A stretch of 64,000 nucleotides of DNA, taken from assembly GCA_964412115.1 (NCBI GenBank), contig CAYPMM010000001.1, positions 7,186 to 71,185 on the forward strand. Reading direction: 5' to 3'. A program made the position numbers and the translations under genes. This stretch comes from HO2-45-28 sp964412115. GTDB lineage: Bacteria; Patescibacteriota; Minisyncoccia; HO2-45-28. Below are positions 7,970-16,977 of the stretch, one piece after another (the first letter of the stretch is position 1; every line of letters begins with the position of its first letter). The notes below the pieces were generated by a model, which was not told the DNA's origin, did not search any database, and saw only the letters and a list, made by a program, of their open reading frames with translations.

Positions 7970-9709
7970 TTAAAATCCATAAACCCTGATATCACCGCTC
8001 TCGTAAAGTACTGCCAGGTTTTTTACAAAGTCGGCTACCTGCGCGGGTACTTCTCCTTGAATTAAGACGTAGTCCAATCTGTATCTCGATAATTCCGATT
8101 TAAAATCTTTTTTTAAAAAATCCCGATAGTTTTGCGGCAGTTCCGCAAGTCTTTTTTCCAATTTTTCATCGCTAAAATCGGGAAAGTCTTTGACATTATA
8201 AATCCCTTTCCAGTTGGCGGCAAGGCGCGTTCGTGGTTCTTGTTTATTGCCGGCCATATAATCTTCAATATTTTGAGCCGTAACTCCTTTTAGGAACAGG
8301 AGCGTAAAATAATTATGCAAAATTCGCTCTTCCGGCATCAGCGAGAGCGCCGCGGTTGCTTCATATAAATTGCAGTGAGTAAAAGCCGGAATGGCGTAGT
8401 CAAAACTGCTCAATCCATCCCATTCGCTAACCGCAAGCACAACGCAGTCTTTTTCTTGCCGATTAAGCCAGTCAAACAGAGCGGAATAATTTTGCAGATC
8501 GGCATAGCGTGAAGAAAATTGCGCGTATGTTATTGCCTGCGTGTAAATACCGAACAGCACAGACGAAACCGCGGCGGCAAATACCAAGACCGCCCAAAAA
8601 TACCTGCTTTTTTCGCGGATAACGTTGTGGGCCAAAACCATAAACGCGACTATGGCAATCGGTATGGTGTACTGTACAAAATGATACGGCCAGACGGTCC
8701 GGCCGGTAATGATTTGCTGGTTATAAGCCACGAGACCTCCGAGCATCATTGATAAACAAAACCAATACCAGTTTCGGTTAAAGCCTTCTTTAAATTTGTC
8801 CGCAAAAAACCAGGCGGTAATAAGATAAATCGCGATAACCGCCAGAAGAAGTTTATTAAACACGGGATAGTGGGTATAAAAAAGACCGCTTCGCAGAACC
8901 GAATCATAAAACCACGGACTAAGGCTCGCCCGCCAGGCGTTTACCCAATAAGGCAGCGAGAGCAGGGCTCCGGACAGAAGAACAGCCGACAGCCGTATCG
9001 CGGTCAAATATTCTTTTTTAAAAAAATAAAACAGAATTAAAACGCCGGTTATGGACGCCGCCAGTCCCCAGCTAAAAAAATAACTGCCGATCATCAAAGC
9101 TAGAAAAAGAGCCGCGCCCGCCGTGGCGGATCGATATCGTTTGGTGTTCTGCGTTATCGCCAAAACTAAAATCAAAAAGGAAAATAAAAAGATTGCGCCA
9201 AGAACCGGATTGACCGGACGAGACCAAATTAAAAAATCCCCGCCAATACTGCCGCGGCCGGATAAAAAATCAATAACCGAACGATAGTCCACCAAATCAT
9301 ATCCCAGCGTTACCAATAATGCTCCTGAAGCGGCGTTTATTTTTCCGCCCCAATCCTGCTTGACGGACAATTTCCAGATTAAAAAATAAATCAGCAGAAA
9401 AAGCACGAACGGCAAATAAAACCGGCTGGCGAGTAAAATATTAACCGGCGAAACATCCAAAAGCATGGCGGGCAAGGCGTAAAAAAACTCGCCCGTCGGA
9501 GGAGTGACCGGCGGCTGATTTTTATATTCAAAAAAGAAAGGAGAGCCAAGAGACGGATGTCCGTCCACAATCTCCTGAATCCTGGCCAAATACTCATCTT
9601 CGTTGGCGGTCTGCATTATCGGTATGCCGCCGTATTCGTCTCCCAACGACAGAATGAAAATAACGTTCGGCGCCGCGTAAAGAACTCCGACCAAAAACGC
9701 TATCGCCAA
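7970..9709 (-). CDS. Polytopic membrane protein, GT-C glycosyltransferase-like
   Basis: A ~579-aa integral membrane protein with about ten or more hydrophobic segments and a soluble C-terminal domain of about 180 residues. The first extramembrane loop carries an acidic NEDEYLARI motif, in the place where GT-C enzymes (GT39/GT83/OST-like) bind the lipid-sugar metal site. A role at the outer membrane face using polyprenyl-phosphate sugars is inferred. The start is uncertain: the first ATG/GTG/TTG in frame is the TTG at 9709, inside the first membrane segment, yet the frame stays open upstream to a TAA at 9782-9784. Translation may start at a rarer codon such as ATT near 9745. Confidence 0.7.
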   Translation of the reverse strand: MAIAFLVGVLYAAPNVIFILSLGDEYGGIPIMQTANEDEYLARIQEIVDGHPSLGSPFFFEYKNQPPVTPPTGEFFYALPAMLLDVSPVNILLASRFYLPFVLFLLIYFLIWKLSVKQDWGGKINAASGALLVTLGYDLVDYRSVIDFLSGRGSIGGDFLIWSRPVNPVLGAIFLFSFLILVLAITQNTKRYRSATAGAALFLALMIGSYFFSWGLAASITGVLILFYFFKKEYLTAIRLSAVLLSGALLSLPYWVNAWRASLSPWFYDSVLRSGLFYTHYPVFNKLLLAVIAIYLITAWFFADKFKEGFNRNWYWFCLSMMLGGLVAYNQQIITGRTVWPYHFVQYTIPIAIVAFMVLAHNVIREKSRYFWAVLVFAAAVSSVLFGIYTQAITYAQFSSRYADLQNYSALFDWLNRQEKDCVVLAVSEWDGLSSFDYAIPAFTHCNLYEATAALSLMPEERILHNYFTLLFLKGVTAQNIEDYMAGNKQEPRTRLAANWKGIYNVKDFPDFSDEKLEKRLAELPQNYRDFLKKDFKSELSRYRLDYVLIQGEVPAQVADFVKNLAVLYESGDIRVYGF

Positions 9710-9787
9710 AGCCAGCCAGTGTTTTTTAAAAAAAATATTTGTAATGATGTTTTGCCAATTAATAAAATAACGGGTACTATTTTAGGT

Positions 9788-9796
9788 ATTATAGCA
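9788..9796 (-). promoter_or_regulatory. Extended -10 promoter (TGCTATAAT) for the GT-C-like gene
   Basis: TATAAT lies at 9788-9793 (minus strand), preceded by TGC, an extended -10. It sits in the 86-nt gap between divergent genes. The predicted transcript starts near 9781, just upstream of the uncertain start of the GT-C-like gene. Confidence 0.6.
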
Positions 9797-10782
9797 TGAA
9801 ACCGACCGTACGGCTAAAAAAAATAAGATGGGGCATCATAGGTCTGGGGGCGCAGGCAAACAATATCGCGCGCTCAATCATCGGTTCCAAAAACGGAGTC
9901 CTTTTCGCCGTAGCCGGTAAAAGTCCGCGGCGAGCAAAGCAGTTTGCGGAAAAATACGGCGCCGCCCATTCCGGCGCAATCCGCGGTCTGCTCAATAATT
10001 CCCAAGTTGATGCCGTATTTATCGCCTCCCCCAGCTACGAACACGCCAAACATGTTTTATTGGCGTCTGCGGCAAAAAAACATATTCTTTGCGAAAAACC
10101 GCTTGCTCTCTCCGTTAAAGACGGGCGCCGAATCGCGTCTGCGGTTAAAAAAAACCGCGTGCGTCTCGCGGTCGGATTTCATTTGCGCCATCACCCGGAC
10201 ATTCAAAAGACAAAAGCCCTGATAAGTTCCGGAAAACTGGGGATAATTTCGCTGATCCAAGCGCAGTGGTGTGTCGGGCGTCCCGGCGCCGCAAAACTCC
10301 CCCCCTTGCCGGCACACATGAAATGGCGCGAAAATTTCAAAAAATCAGGCGGCGGGGCCGTTATCGCCCGCGGAACTCACCTGTTTGACCTCATCTCGTA
10401 TCTTACCGGAAAAGAGCCCATTTCGGTTTCGGCGCTAACCGACGGCGGAAAAAAATCAAAAATCGACACAACCGCGGTCGGAATTTTGGAATATAAAAAA
10501 TTTTTTGCCACAATCATAACCAGCAGGATCATTCCGCGACTTGACGACTCAATCGGCATTTACGGGAACAAGGGCCATATTGAGCTTCGGGGTGTCATGG
10601 CGCCAAACGGTAAAAAAAATTTGTGGCAAATGGAAATTGAAGATTTCGGAGACGCGATTTTGCGAAAAAAAACAATGAAAAGCGCCTCTCTCAAGGACGG
10701 TCTTATGAACGTTGCGGTCACCGAAGCCTTTGTCAAGTCGGCCTACACGGGAAAAAAAACAAAAATAAAAACTATTTTTTAG
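9796..10782 (+). CDS. Gfo/Idh/MocA-family NAD(P)-dependent oxidoreductase
   Basis: A 328-aa oxidoreductase with an N-terminal Rossmann domain (WGIIGLGAQANNIA, residues ~12-25) and the family's hallmark ILCEKPLALS, which contains the EKP catalytic/cofactor motif near residue 98. The C-terminal half is the alpha/beta sugar-binding domain. These enzymes oxidise or reduce hydroxyls of free, phosphorylated or nucleotide-bound sugars; several make 3-keto sugars for the DegT aminotransferases. It is one of the few plus-strand genes of the locus, and its last 11 nt overlap the convergent SDR gene. The substrate is unknown. Confidence 0.85.
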   Translation: MKPTVRLKKIRWGIIGLGAQANNIARSIIGSKNGVLFAVAGKSPRRAKQFAEKYGAAHSGAIRGLLNNSQVDAVFIASPSYEHAKHVLLASAAKKHILCEKPLALSVKDGRRIASAVKKNRVRLAVGFHLRHHPDIQKTKALISSGKLGIISLIQAQWCVGRPGAAKLPPLPAHMKWRENFKKSGGGAVIARGTHLFDLISYLTGKEPISVSALTDGGKKSKIDTTAVGILEYKKFFATIITSRIIPRLDDSIGIYGNKGHIELRGVMAPNGKKNLWQMEIEDFGDAILRKKTMKSASLKDGLMNVAVTEAFVKSAYTGKKTKIKTIF

Positions 10783-11794
10783 GATTGGATGAATACCATT
10801 CGTAAGTCTTTTTAAGTCCCTCGTCCAAAGAAACTTCCGGTTTCCAGCCGGTCAAACTTTGAAGCTTGGAAATATCGGCCAGGCGTCTTTTTACGCTCCC
10901 CTCCGGCGCGGATTTGATGTCCAGTTCTTTCGGCCGCCAGCCCGCAACCTCGAACATTTTCTCAGCCAAATCTTTTATCGTAATTTCTTGAGTATCGCCG
11001 ATATGCACCGTTTCAATAGGCTGCAAATCCGTTTTTTTGGAATCCATGAGCATTCGCATCGCTCGCGCCGCGTCATCAATGTGGCAAAAAGTGCGGGTGT
11101 CGTCGGCGCCATAAATCTGGAATGGTTCGGTTTTTCGGGCAATCCGCGCGGAAAATTCGGGAATAACATGATTATATCCGGCTCTCGGCCCGTAAAAATT
11201 ATGGGGTCTTACGATTAGCGCCCGGAAATTATATTTTGACGCGTAATGAATCACAAAAAGTTCGCCGGCGAGTTTACTTGCCGCGTAAGACCAGCGGGGG
11301 TTATAGGGGTCGTCTACGACCAACGACACTTTTTCGGGTGTAGGAATTGGCAGCTTTCCAAACGCGTTCAAACCCCCGGCATAGGCCTCATTAGATGAGG
11401 TGAAACAAAATTTACCTTCGCTATTTTTATTTTTAAACCATTCAAGCATATAAACCAAAGACAGGGTATTAATTCGCAGCGTTTCGTGGGGCATATCATA
11501 AAAGTTTTTGGTGCCGTTAATTGCGGCCAAATGATAAACATGGCCATAGCCCGCGCCCAATTTTTCGAAAGACGCCGGATTGGTTAAATCCAGTTCCAAA
11601 AAACGCACCCGGGAATCGTTTAAAAGTTTTTTAAAGTCGCTGTCGGCCCTTCCGCGCTGGAAGTTATCAACCAAAACTATTTCGGCATCGTTGCCATATT
11701 CTTTTAAAAGATGTGTCGCCAAATGACAGCCGATAAAACCGGCCCCGCCGGTAATAAGAATTTTTTTGTTCTTTTGCGCCTCCGCACTTGACAT
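10772..11794 (-). CDS. NAD-dependent nucleotide-sugar epimerase/dehydratase (extended SDR)
   Basis: A 340-aa extended short-chain dehydrogenase acting on nucleotide sugars. The N-terminal ILITGGAGFIGCHLA is the NAD-binding TGxxGxxG motif. The active site shows FTSSNEAY and the YAASK motif (YxxxK). RPHNFYGPR follows, as in UDP-glucose 4-epimerases and UDP-glucuronate decarboxylases. The length fits both; the exact reaction cannot be separated by eye. It converges with the Gfo/Idh/MocA gene and overlaps it by 11 nt. Together they could supply the keto-sugar for the DegT aminotransferase upstream. Confidence 0.85.
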   Translation of the reverse strand: MSSAEAQKNKKILITGGAGFIGCHLATHLLKEYGNDAEIVLVDNFQRGRADSDFKKLLNDSRVRFLELDLTNPASFEKLGAGYGHVYHLAAINGTKNFYDMPHETLRINTLSLVYMLEWFKNKNSEGKFCFTSSNEAYAGGLNAFGKLPIPTPEKVSLVVDDPYNPRWSYAASKLAGELFVIHYASKYNFRALIVRPHNFYGPRAGYNHVIPEFSARIARKTEPFQIYGADDTRTFCHIDDAARAMRMLMDSKKTDLQPIETVHIGDTQEITIKDLAEKMFEVAGWRPKELDIKSAPEGSVKRRLADISKLQSLTGWKPEVSLDEGLKKTYEWYSSNPKK

Positions 11795-11851
11795 AAAATT
11801 TATTTTTGATATATTTTTATAAGATTTTTGAAAAAATAGGGAGAAAAATCG

Positions 11852-12427
11852 GTGGTAAAATGGCCCAAGCCCGTCGGGGAACCTCGCGTTTTAATTAAGC
11901 CTCGCTTTAATAAAACCATGTTTAGCCAGCAATTTCAACACCCCGCGACCGGAGAAGAATATGAATTCGTGTTTTTTGGCTATACCAGACCCGAGTCTGC
12001 GGTAATTGTTTTCCCCATTACAAAAGACAACCGGGTTGTAGCCATACGCCAGTATAGGCACGGATCCCATTCGGTCATAATTGAATTGCCTGGCGGACTG
12101 AAAAGAACCGAGGAGATGGTTGAAGACATGGCCCAAAAAGAACTTCTGGAGGAAACCGGATACCGCCCGGAGAGCATGATTCACATGAAGCGCCACCCCG
12201 TTATTATCGCGCCCTGTAACTTTGCTATTTGTTTTGACGCCGTCTTGGCTCGAGGGTGTGAAAAAATTCAAGAACCAAGTCTGGAAGAAACGGAATACGC
12301 GGAAACGATATTAATTCCTCTGGCGAAGTGGCGGAGAATGGTTCTTAAAGGAGAAATTACGGACTTAAAGAGCATTGCGGTAACGCATTTCGCTCTTCCG
12401 TATCTCACCTCGCGATTAAGAAGTTAA
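11852..12427 (+). CDS. Nudix hydrolase, ADP-ribose pyrophosphatase-like
   Basis: A 191-aa Nudix protein. The Nudix box begins at GGLKRTEE and ends in KELLEETGY, with Lys replacing the usual Arg of the REUXEE core. A conserved SVIIELPGG precedes it, as in ADP-ribose/ADP-sugar pyrophosphatases, so hydrolysis of a nucleotide sugar or ADP-ribose is likely. The start is GTG at 11852, supported by AGGGAG 9-14 nt upstream; there is no better ATG in frame before conserved sequence. A plus-strand terminator follows 14 nt after the stop, so it is a monocistronic gene inserted between minus-strand glycan genes. Confidence 0.85.
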   Translation: MVKWPKPVGEPRVLIKPRFNKTMFSQQFQHPATGEEYEFVFFGYTRPESAVIVFPITKDNRVVAIRQYRHGSHSVIIELPGGLKRTEEMVEDMAQKELLEETGYRPESMIHMKRHPVIIAPCNFAICFDAVLARGCEKIQEPSLEETEYAETILIPLAKWRRMVLKGEITDLKSIAVTHFALPYLTSRLRS

Positions 12428-12441
12428 ACAAGCAAACCAAG

Positions 12442-12464
12442 CCCTCTAAAAGAGGGTTTTTTTT
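12442..12464 (+). terminator. Terminator after the Nudix gene
   Basis: CCCTCT (12442-12447), AAA loop, AGAGGG (12451-12456), then eight T. A textbook intrinsic terminator 14 nt after the Nudix stop codon. Confidence 0.92.
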
Positions 12465-12487
12465 ATTAAAACAGTAGTCATTGCAAA

Positions 12488-13696
12488 TTAGTTATTTTTA
12501 CGCTCCCAAAAGTTCCAAATATCCACTATTTTTTTATCCTTATATTTCCGCGTGTCAATCTCCTTGTATTGTTTGTGAGGGGCGGCAAGCACGATGATAT
12601 CGGATTGTTTTAAAACTTTAGACAGCGGGTGAAAAGACGGATTTTTAATATGAAAGTCGTGGCATAAAACTTTTTTGCATTTCGTTTCGGCGATTTTTTT
12701 AAGTTTAAAAGACAGGCTGTCCCGATGGTCGTCGCTATCCGCTTTAAAAGCCATGCCAAGTATGCCGATGGTCTTTGTTTTAATGTCCGGAAATTCTTGA
12801 GACAATTTATGCATAACGTGATTCGGCAAGCCCTCATTTACAAGCATGGCGGTATGGCCGAGGAAGAAATTATTATTATTAAACGCGGCCAGCTGCATAG
12901 TGTCTTTTAAGAGGCACGGTCCGGCCGCAAATCCCGGCCGAGGCATATCTTTATTTCTCTCGTAGTCCTCCACCATGGCGTTGTGAATTTTTGAATAATC
13001 CAGCCCATGGTCGGAAGCCATCATAAAAAATTGATTGGCGATGGAAAAATGTATATATCTCCAGGCGTTGCAAAACAATTTGGCCAATTCCGCCTCTATC
13101 GGCTTAACGGAGATTATTTTTCTTTTGGTCAGTTTTCCGAAAAGATCTTTGACCGCCCCGAGCGTCCCTGAATCGAAAGCGGATACGATCTGCGGTAAAT
13201 TCTGAAGCTCGTGCAGGGCGTTTCCCTCTACGATTCTTTCCGGACAAAAAGCCACGCCGACTTTCTTTTTTCTTTCTTCAAAATACCGCTGGATTCTCTC
13301 GGACGTGTTGGGGTAGACGGTGCTGCGTAAAATTATAATTTGCCCGTCGCGAAAATAATCAAAATAATCGTCTAAAACTTTAAAAATTCCCTTAATGTGG
13401 GGATTGAGATATTCATCAATAGGCGTGCCAACCACCAGAAAAATAAATTTGCTCTCCGATATCACGCCCGGGTTTTCGGAAACAAAAAGGGTTTTTTGGG
13501 ATAGCGCCTTTTTCAAGCTCTTGTTTCCGTCTTTTTCTTTAAAAGGAAAATTTCCGGATTTGATTTTTTTAATACTTTCTTTGTTAATATCAAATAAAAC
13601 GGTTTTTACTCCTTTGACGGCAAAAGCGACTCCCAATGGCAGACCGACATGTCCGGCTCCTCCAATAATGCAAAGTTCGCTGGTTTGTAATTTCAT
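12488..13696 (-). CDS. UDP-sugar 6-dehydrogenase (UDP-glucose/UDP-ManNAc dehydrogenase family)
   Basis: A 402-aa NAD-dependent 4-electron dehydrogenase that oxidises C6 of a UDP-hexose to a uronic acid. The three-domain order is visible: an N-terminal Rossmann domain (IIGGAGHVGLPLG, ~10-22), a central domain with conserved CPERIVEG and the NAWRYIHFSIANQF helix, and the catalytic Cys in AGPCLLKDT. A C-terminal UDP-binding domain (GILGMAFKADSDDHRDS) completes it. CPERIVEGNA is closer to the WecC/WbpA (UDP-HexNAc) branch than to UDP-glucose dehydrogenase. It would supply a uronic acid for the surface polymer. Confidence 0.88.
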   Translation of the reverse strand: MKLQTSELCIIGGAGHVGLPLGVAFAVKGVKTVLFDINKESIKKIKSGNFPFKEKDGNKSLKKALSQKTLFVSENPGVISESKFIFLVVGTPIDEYLNPHIKGIFKVLDDYFDYFRDGQIIILRSTVYPNTSERIQRYFEERKKKVGVAFCPERIVEGNALHELQNLPQIVSAFDSGTLGAVKDLFGKLTKRKIISVKPIEAELAKLFCNAWRYIHFSIANQFFMMASDHGLDYSKIHNAMVEDYERNKDMPRPGFAAGPCLLKDTMQLAAFNNNNFFLGHTAMLVNEGLPNHVMHKLSQEFPDIKTKTIGILGMAFKADSDDHRDSLSFKLKKIAETKCKKVLCHDFHIKNPSFHPLSKVLKQSDIIVLAAPHKQYKEIDTRKYKDKKIVDIWNFWERKNN

Positions 13697-13761
13697 GTTA
13701 TTATAGATTATATTTTATATCATAAAAATTTATTTGCAATAAGCGCTATTTTTAAATCCTG

Positions 13762-15264
13762 ATGGAACAGATAAGCACCCTTAAGAAATCAATAGAAGGG
13801 GGCAAGTGGACATTCATCAATACCGTCTCTAAAAACGCCGTCAGCCTTCTTTCTTTTTTGATTCTCGCCCGGCTTCTAAGCCCGGAGGATTTCGGCATTC
13901 TGGCCGTTATTTTGGTTATTCCCAATTTTATGATTTTAATTTCCACCACCGGCCTGGAAACCGCTTTAATTCAAAAAAGGGAGGATCCGACGCCGTACCT
14001 AAATCCAATATGGACCATTGGAATAATAAAATCTTTTGCCATATTCTTTATTATCTTTTTTTTAGCTCCGCTGATAACGGCTTTTTTTCAAATAGAACAG
14101 GCGGCAACGGCGGTGCGGCTAAGCGGTATTGTTGTTCTGCTGACCGGAACATCAAACGTTGCCCAGCTTTTTTTCTTCAAAAACATCGACTTCAAAAAAA
14201 TCTTTATCAGGGACATTTCCGGAGCAATAGCTTATAGCGCGACTGCCGTAACATTGGCGATATACTATCGCTCTTTTTGGCCTCTTTTTATAGCAACCCT
14301 GGTCCAATATGCCGTTGGGAACGCGTCCACTTATTTTCTTCATGAATTTAGGCCGCGTTTAAGTCTGGAATTTAAAAAATTGTTTCATCTTATCGGTTAC
14401 AGCAAGTGGATATACGGACAAAATTTGGTAGACCGCCTGTCGCCGACGATTGAAAATTCTTTTATCGCCAAGATCATGGGCGCTTCAGACGTGGGACTTT
14501 TTACCAAAGCAAAAAGTTTAGTAAGCATTCCAACCGCGCCTTTTTACAACATTATTGACCGGGTCGCGTTCCCGTCATATGCCCGGGTGCAGGATTCATG
14601 CGAAAAAATAAAGAACGGGCTGCTTAAAAGTCTGGATATTTTATTTTTTATATCGGTCCCGATTGCGTTTATTTTCGTTATGGCCGGACGCGATATAATT
14701 TTAATATTTTTAGGAGAAAAATGGATTGGCATGGATCTGCCCTTAAGAATTGTAGCCGTGGCTTTTGCCGTTGGCGCTTTTTCTTCAAGCGCCTTGCCGA
14801 TTTTTAACGCCGTCGGCAAGCCAAAAGTAAGATTCGGGATCATGCTTGTTAATTTAGGAACGCTGGTAATTTCTTTATTGGCCCTCACTCCTCCTTATGG
14901 CGTTGCCGGGGCCGCCGCCGCGCTGCTTATTACCCATACGACAACCTCTTTTGCCTCTATTATTATGCTGAAAAAAATTATTGGAGTTAAACTAAGCGAA
15001 ATAATTAAACCCTCTTTAATACCCCTTACTGCTTCCGGCGCGATTTTAATAGTTGAGCGTCTTTGGTTGGCATCTTTCGGACCGGCAACCGGAGCGTTGT
15101 TTATTATTTTAATTTCGTTTCTCGGGATTATTTATTTGGGGCTAATCGTTTTTGCGGGAACAATGTTCAACCTGGGGCCTTACGCCACCATCAGACTCAT
15201 TGTCTCAGAAGTCCTTTCGCCCTTTAAAAACAAAAATCTTGAAACCGAAAAAATTCCCGAGTAA
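13762..15264 (+). CDS. Wzx-like polysaccharide flippase (MOP superfamily)
   Basis: A 500-aa polytopic protein with about 12-14 hydrophobic segments. The N-terminus (GGKWTFINTVSKNAVSLLS, then ARLLSPEDFGILA) is the signature of the polysaccharide_synt/Wzx-TuaB branch of the MOP exporters. It should flip lipid-linked oligosaccharide repeat units across the cytoplasmic membrane, linking the cytoplasmic GTs of this locus to the outer-face GT-C enzymes. The last 60 nt overlap the convergent GT4-GtrA fusion gene. No good Shine-Dalgarno is visible before the ATG. Confidence 0.88.
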   Translation: MEQISTLKKSIEGGKWTFINTVSKNAVSLLSFLILARLLSPEDFGILAVILVIPNFMILISTTGLETALIQKREDPTPYLNPIWTIGIIKSFAIFFIIFFLAPLITAFFQIEQAATAVRLSGIVVLLTGTSNVAQLFFFKNIDFKKIFIRDISGAIAYSATAVTLAIYYRSFWPLFIATLVQYAVGNASTYFLHEFRPRLSLEFKKLFHLIGYSKWIYGQNLVDRLSPTIENSFIAKIMGASDVGLFTKAKSLVSIPTAPFYNIIDRVAFPSYARVQDSCEKIKNGLLKSLDILFFISVPIAFIFVMAGRDIILIFLGEKWIGMDLPLRIVAVAFAVGAFSSSALPIFNAVGKPKVRFGIMLVNLGTLVISLLALTPPYGVAGAAAALLITHTTTSFASIIMLKKIIGVKLSEIIKPSLIPLTASGAILIVERLWLASFGPATGALFIILISFLGIIYLGLIVFAGTMFNLGPYATIRLIVSEVLSPFKNKNLETEKIPE

Positions 15265-16962
15265 AGAAACCGGAATTAGGGCGAAAATGGCTATGTTGGC
15301 CCACAATTTTTCGTCAAATCCGGCCGGAGCGCCTATGGTGTTCACCATCAAGTGAAAAAGCAGGATATTTAAGCCGGAGGTAATGCCGGTAACCGTAAAA
15401 AATTTCGCGTACTCGGTTTTTCCGTTACCGCTGTCCGTAGCTCTAAAAGTCCAGAGCTTATTCCAAAAAAAAGCGTTGGTTGTCGTGACTACGAAAGAAA
15501 CAACCAGAAAAAAATCGGCAATCCAGCCGCTGGCAACTCCGCTTAGCCAAGAAAGCAGGTTAAAAATTCCCGCGTACATAAAAACATTAAGCCATCCGAC
15601 AAGGCCGTACTTCGCGAGCTGGAAAATAACCGGATTTTTAACTCCTATTTTTCGCGCCAAAAAAATACCGGCAACGGCGCCCGCGGGCATCATAATCAGC
15701 CACAACACAAGAGCTGTGTTTAAAAAGCCGCGGTTTGCGTAAAAAACAGAATCAAACAGCGAAATATTTTTGATAGTAGGGAGGCTTAGGATGGCGGTGC
15801 CGATACCCACAAATAATGCCGGCCAAAAATCGGATTTTTCGCCAGCAAGCCGTTTTTGGGAAATAAAAGAAATTATATTTTCGGCTCTTTTTGACCAAGT
15901 AAATCCCGCGGCTTTTTGTTTGGCCGACACTGCCTTAGACCGCATTTCATCATAATTTGCAAATGCGTATTTTATCTTATCCGCCAAATCGCGGACATCG
16001 TCCGGCTTAAAAAATAAGGAATCACTATCGATTAATATTTCCCTGATGGACGGCAGGTCCGAGGCAATAATAGGCGTGCCCGAAGCCATATATTCAAAAA
16101 GTTTCATTGGTGAAGTAAAAGAGCGCGAAATCTCGTATTTGGCGGAATTAGGCAAAACAAGAACATCCGCCGCCTTCAGCCACAAGGGAATTTCGCGGTA
16201 AGGCTGATGTCCTTTGATTAGAATATTTTCGAAACTGGCAAAACTTTTTTTAAAATCGATAATATCTTCGTCCGCTCCGCCAATAAAAACGGTCAAAATA
16301 TCTTTATCTAGGTTTTTTGCCGCTTCGGCTAAAATATTCGCCCCCTTCCAGTCGTAGAGATGGCCGGAGTATAAAATTATTTTTTTATCCGGCGGCAAAT
16401 TTAGTCTCCGGCGGCTTTCTTCTTTTGAAACAGAAATATTAAAAATATCAAAATCAACCGCGTCCGGCGCCGTTATTATTTTCTCTTCTGATGCGCCGTG
16501 TTTAATATAAAAATCCTTAAGACCGCCGCTAATGGTTATAATGCCTTCGGCATTTTTTAACAGCCGTTTTACGGCGAGATTTATTCTGCCTTGGTGTACT
16601 TCAAAAAAAATATTTTTCTTAAAAAAACTTAAAAAGAACAGGGGCAGCTCGTCTCGCCCGTAAATGATGTCCGTTTTTTTCAAAAGCAGATAGAGTACGG
16701 CAATTTTTGAAAAATTCAGCGACTCAAGCCAAAATCCAAAACGGCCGAATTTTACCAAATCCAAAACCGGCAGGCGTATTATTTTAAAGTTTTTATTAAC
16801 GCCGTAGTAGACAAACGGGTCGTCTTTAATCGGATTAAAACGCCTCGGCAAAATCAACTCAACGTCCGAATTCTTGGCAAACTGCCCGCACATTTTCATA
16901 ATTTGCAGCCCGTGCGCCCGCTCAGTCGGAATCCTTGAATTGGCCACGTAAATAAATTTCAT
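15205..16962 (-). CDS. GT4 glycosyltransferase fused to a C-terminal GtrA-like membrane domain
   Basis: A 585-aa two-part protein. Residues ~1-370 are a GT-B, family 4 glycosyltransferase: ERAHGLQIMKMC near the N-terminus, ILYSGHLYDWKG and the donor-site SPMKLFEYMASGTPIIASD. After a linker, residues ~395-585 hold about six hydrophobic helices; the last four, with NAFFWNKLWTF and the final FGFKIFVFKG, match GtrA/DPMS-type domains. GtrA proteins are thought to flip or position polyprenyl-phosphate sugars, so the fusion may couple sugar transfer to membrane presentation. I read no frameshift at the junction; the frame is continuous. It overlaps the flippase gene by 60 nt, tail to tail. Confidence 0.82.
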   Translation of the reverse strand: MKFIYVANSRIPTERAHGLQIMKMCGQFAKNSDVELILPRRFNPIKDDPFVYYGVNKNFKIIRLPVLDLVKFGRFGFWLESLNFSKIAVLYLLLKKTDIIYGRDELPLFFLSFFKKNIFFEVHQGRINLAVKRLLKNAEGIITISGGLKDFYIKHGASEEKIITAPDAVDFDIFNISVSKEESRRRLNLPPDKKIILYSGHLYDWKGANILAEAAKNLDKDILTVFIGGADEDIIDFKKSFASFENILIKGHQPYREIPLWLKAADVLVLPNSAKYEISRSFTSPMKLFEYMASGTPIIASDLPSIREILIDSDSLFFKPDDVRDLADKIKYAFANYDEMRSKAVSAKQKAAGFTWSKRAENIISFISQKRLAGEKSDFWPALFVGIGTAILSLPTIKNISLFDSVFYANRGFLNTALVLWLIMMPAGAVAGIFLARKIGVKNPVIFQLAKYGLVGWLNVFMYAGIFNLLSWLSGVASGWIADFFLVVSFVVTTTNAFFWNKLWTFRATDSGNGKTEYAKFFTVTGITSGLNILLFHLMVNTIGAPAGFDEKLWANIAIFALIPVSLLGNFFGFKIFVFKGRKDF

Positions 16963-16977
16963 GAATTTATGCGGTGT

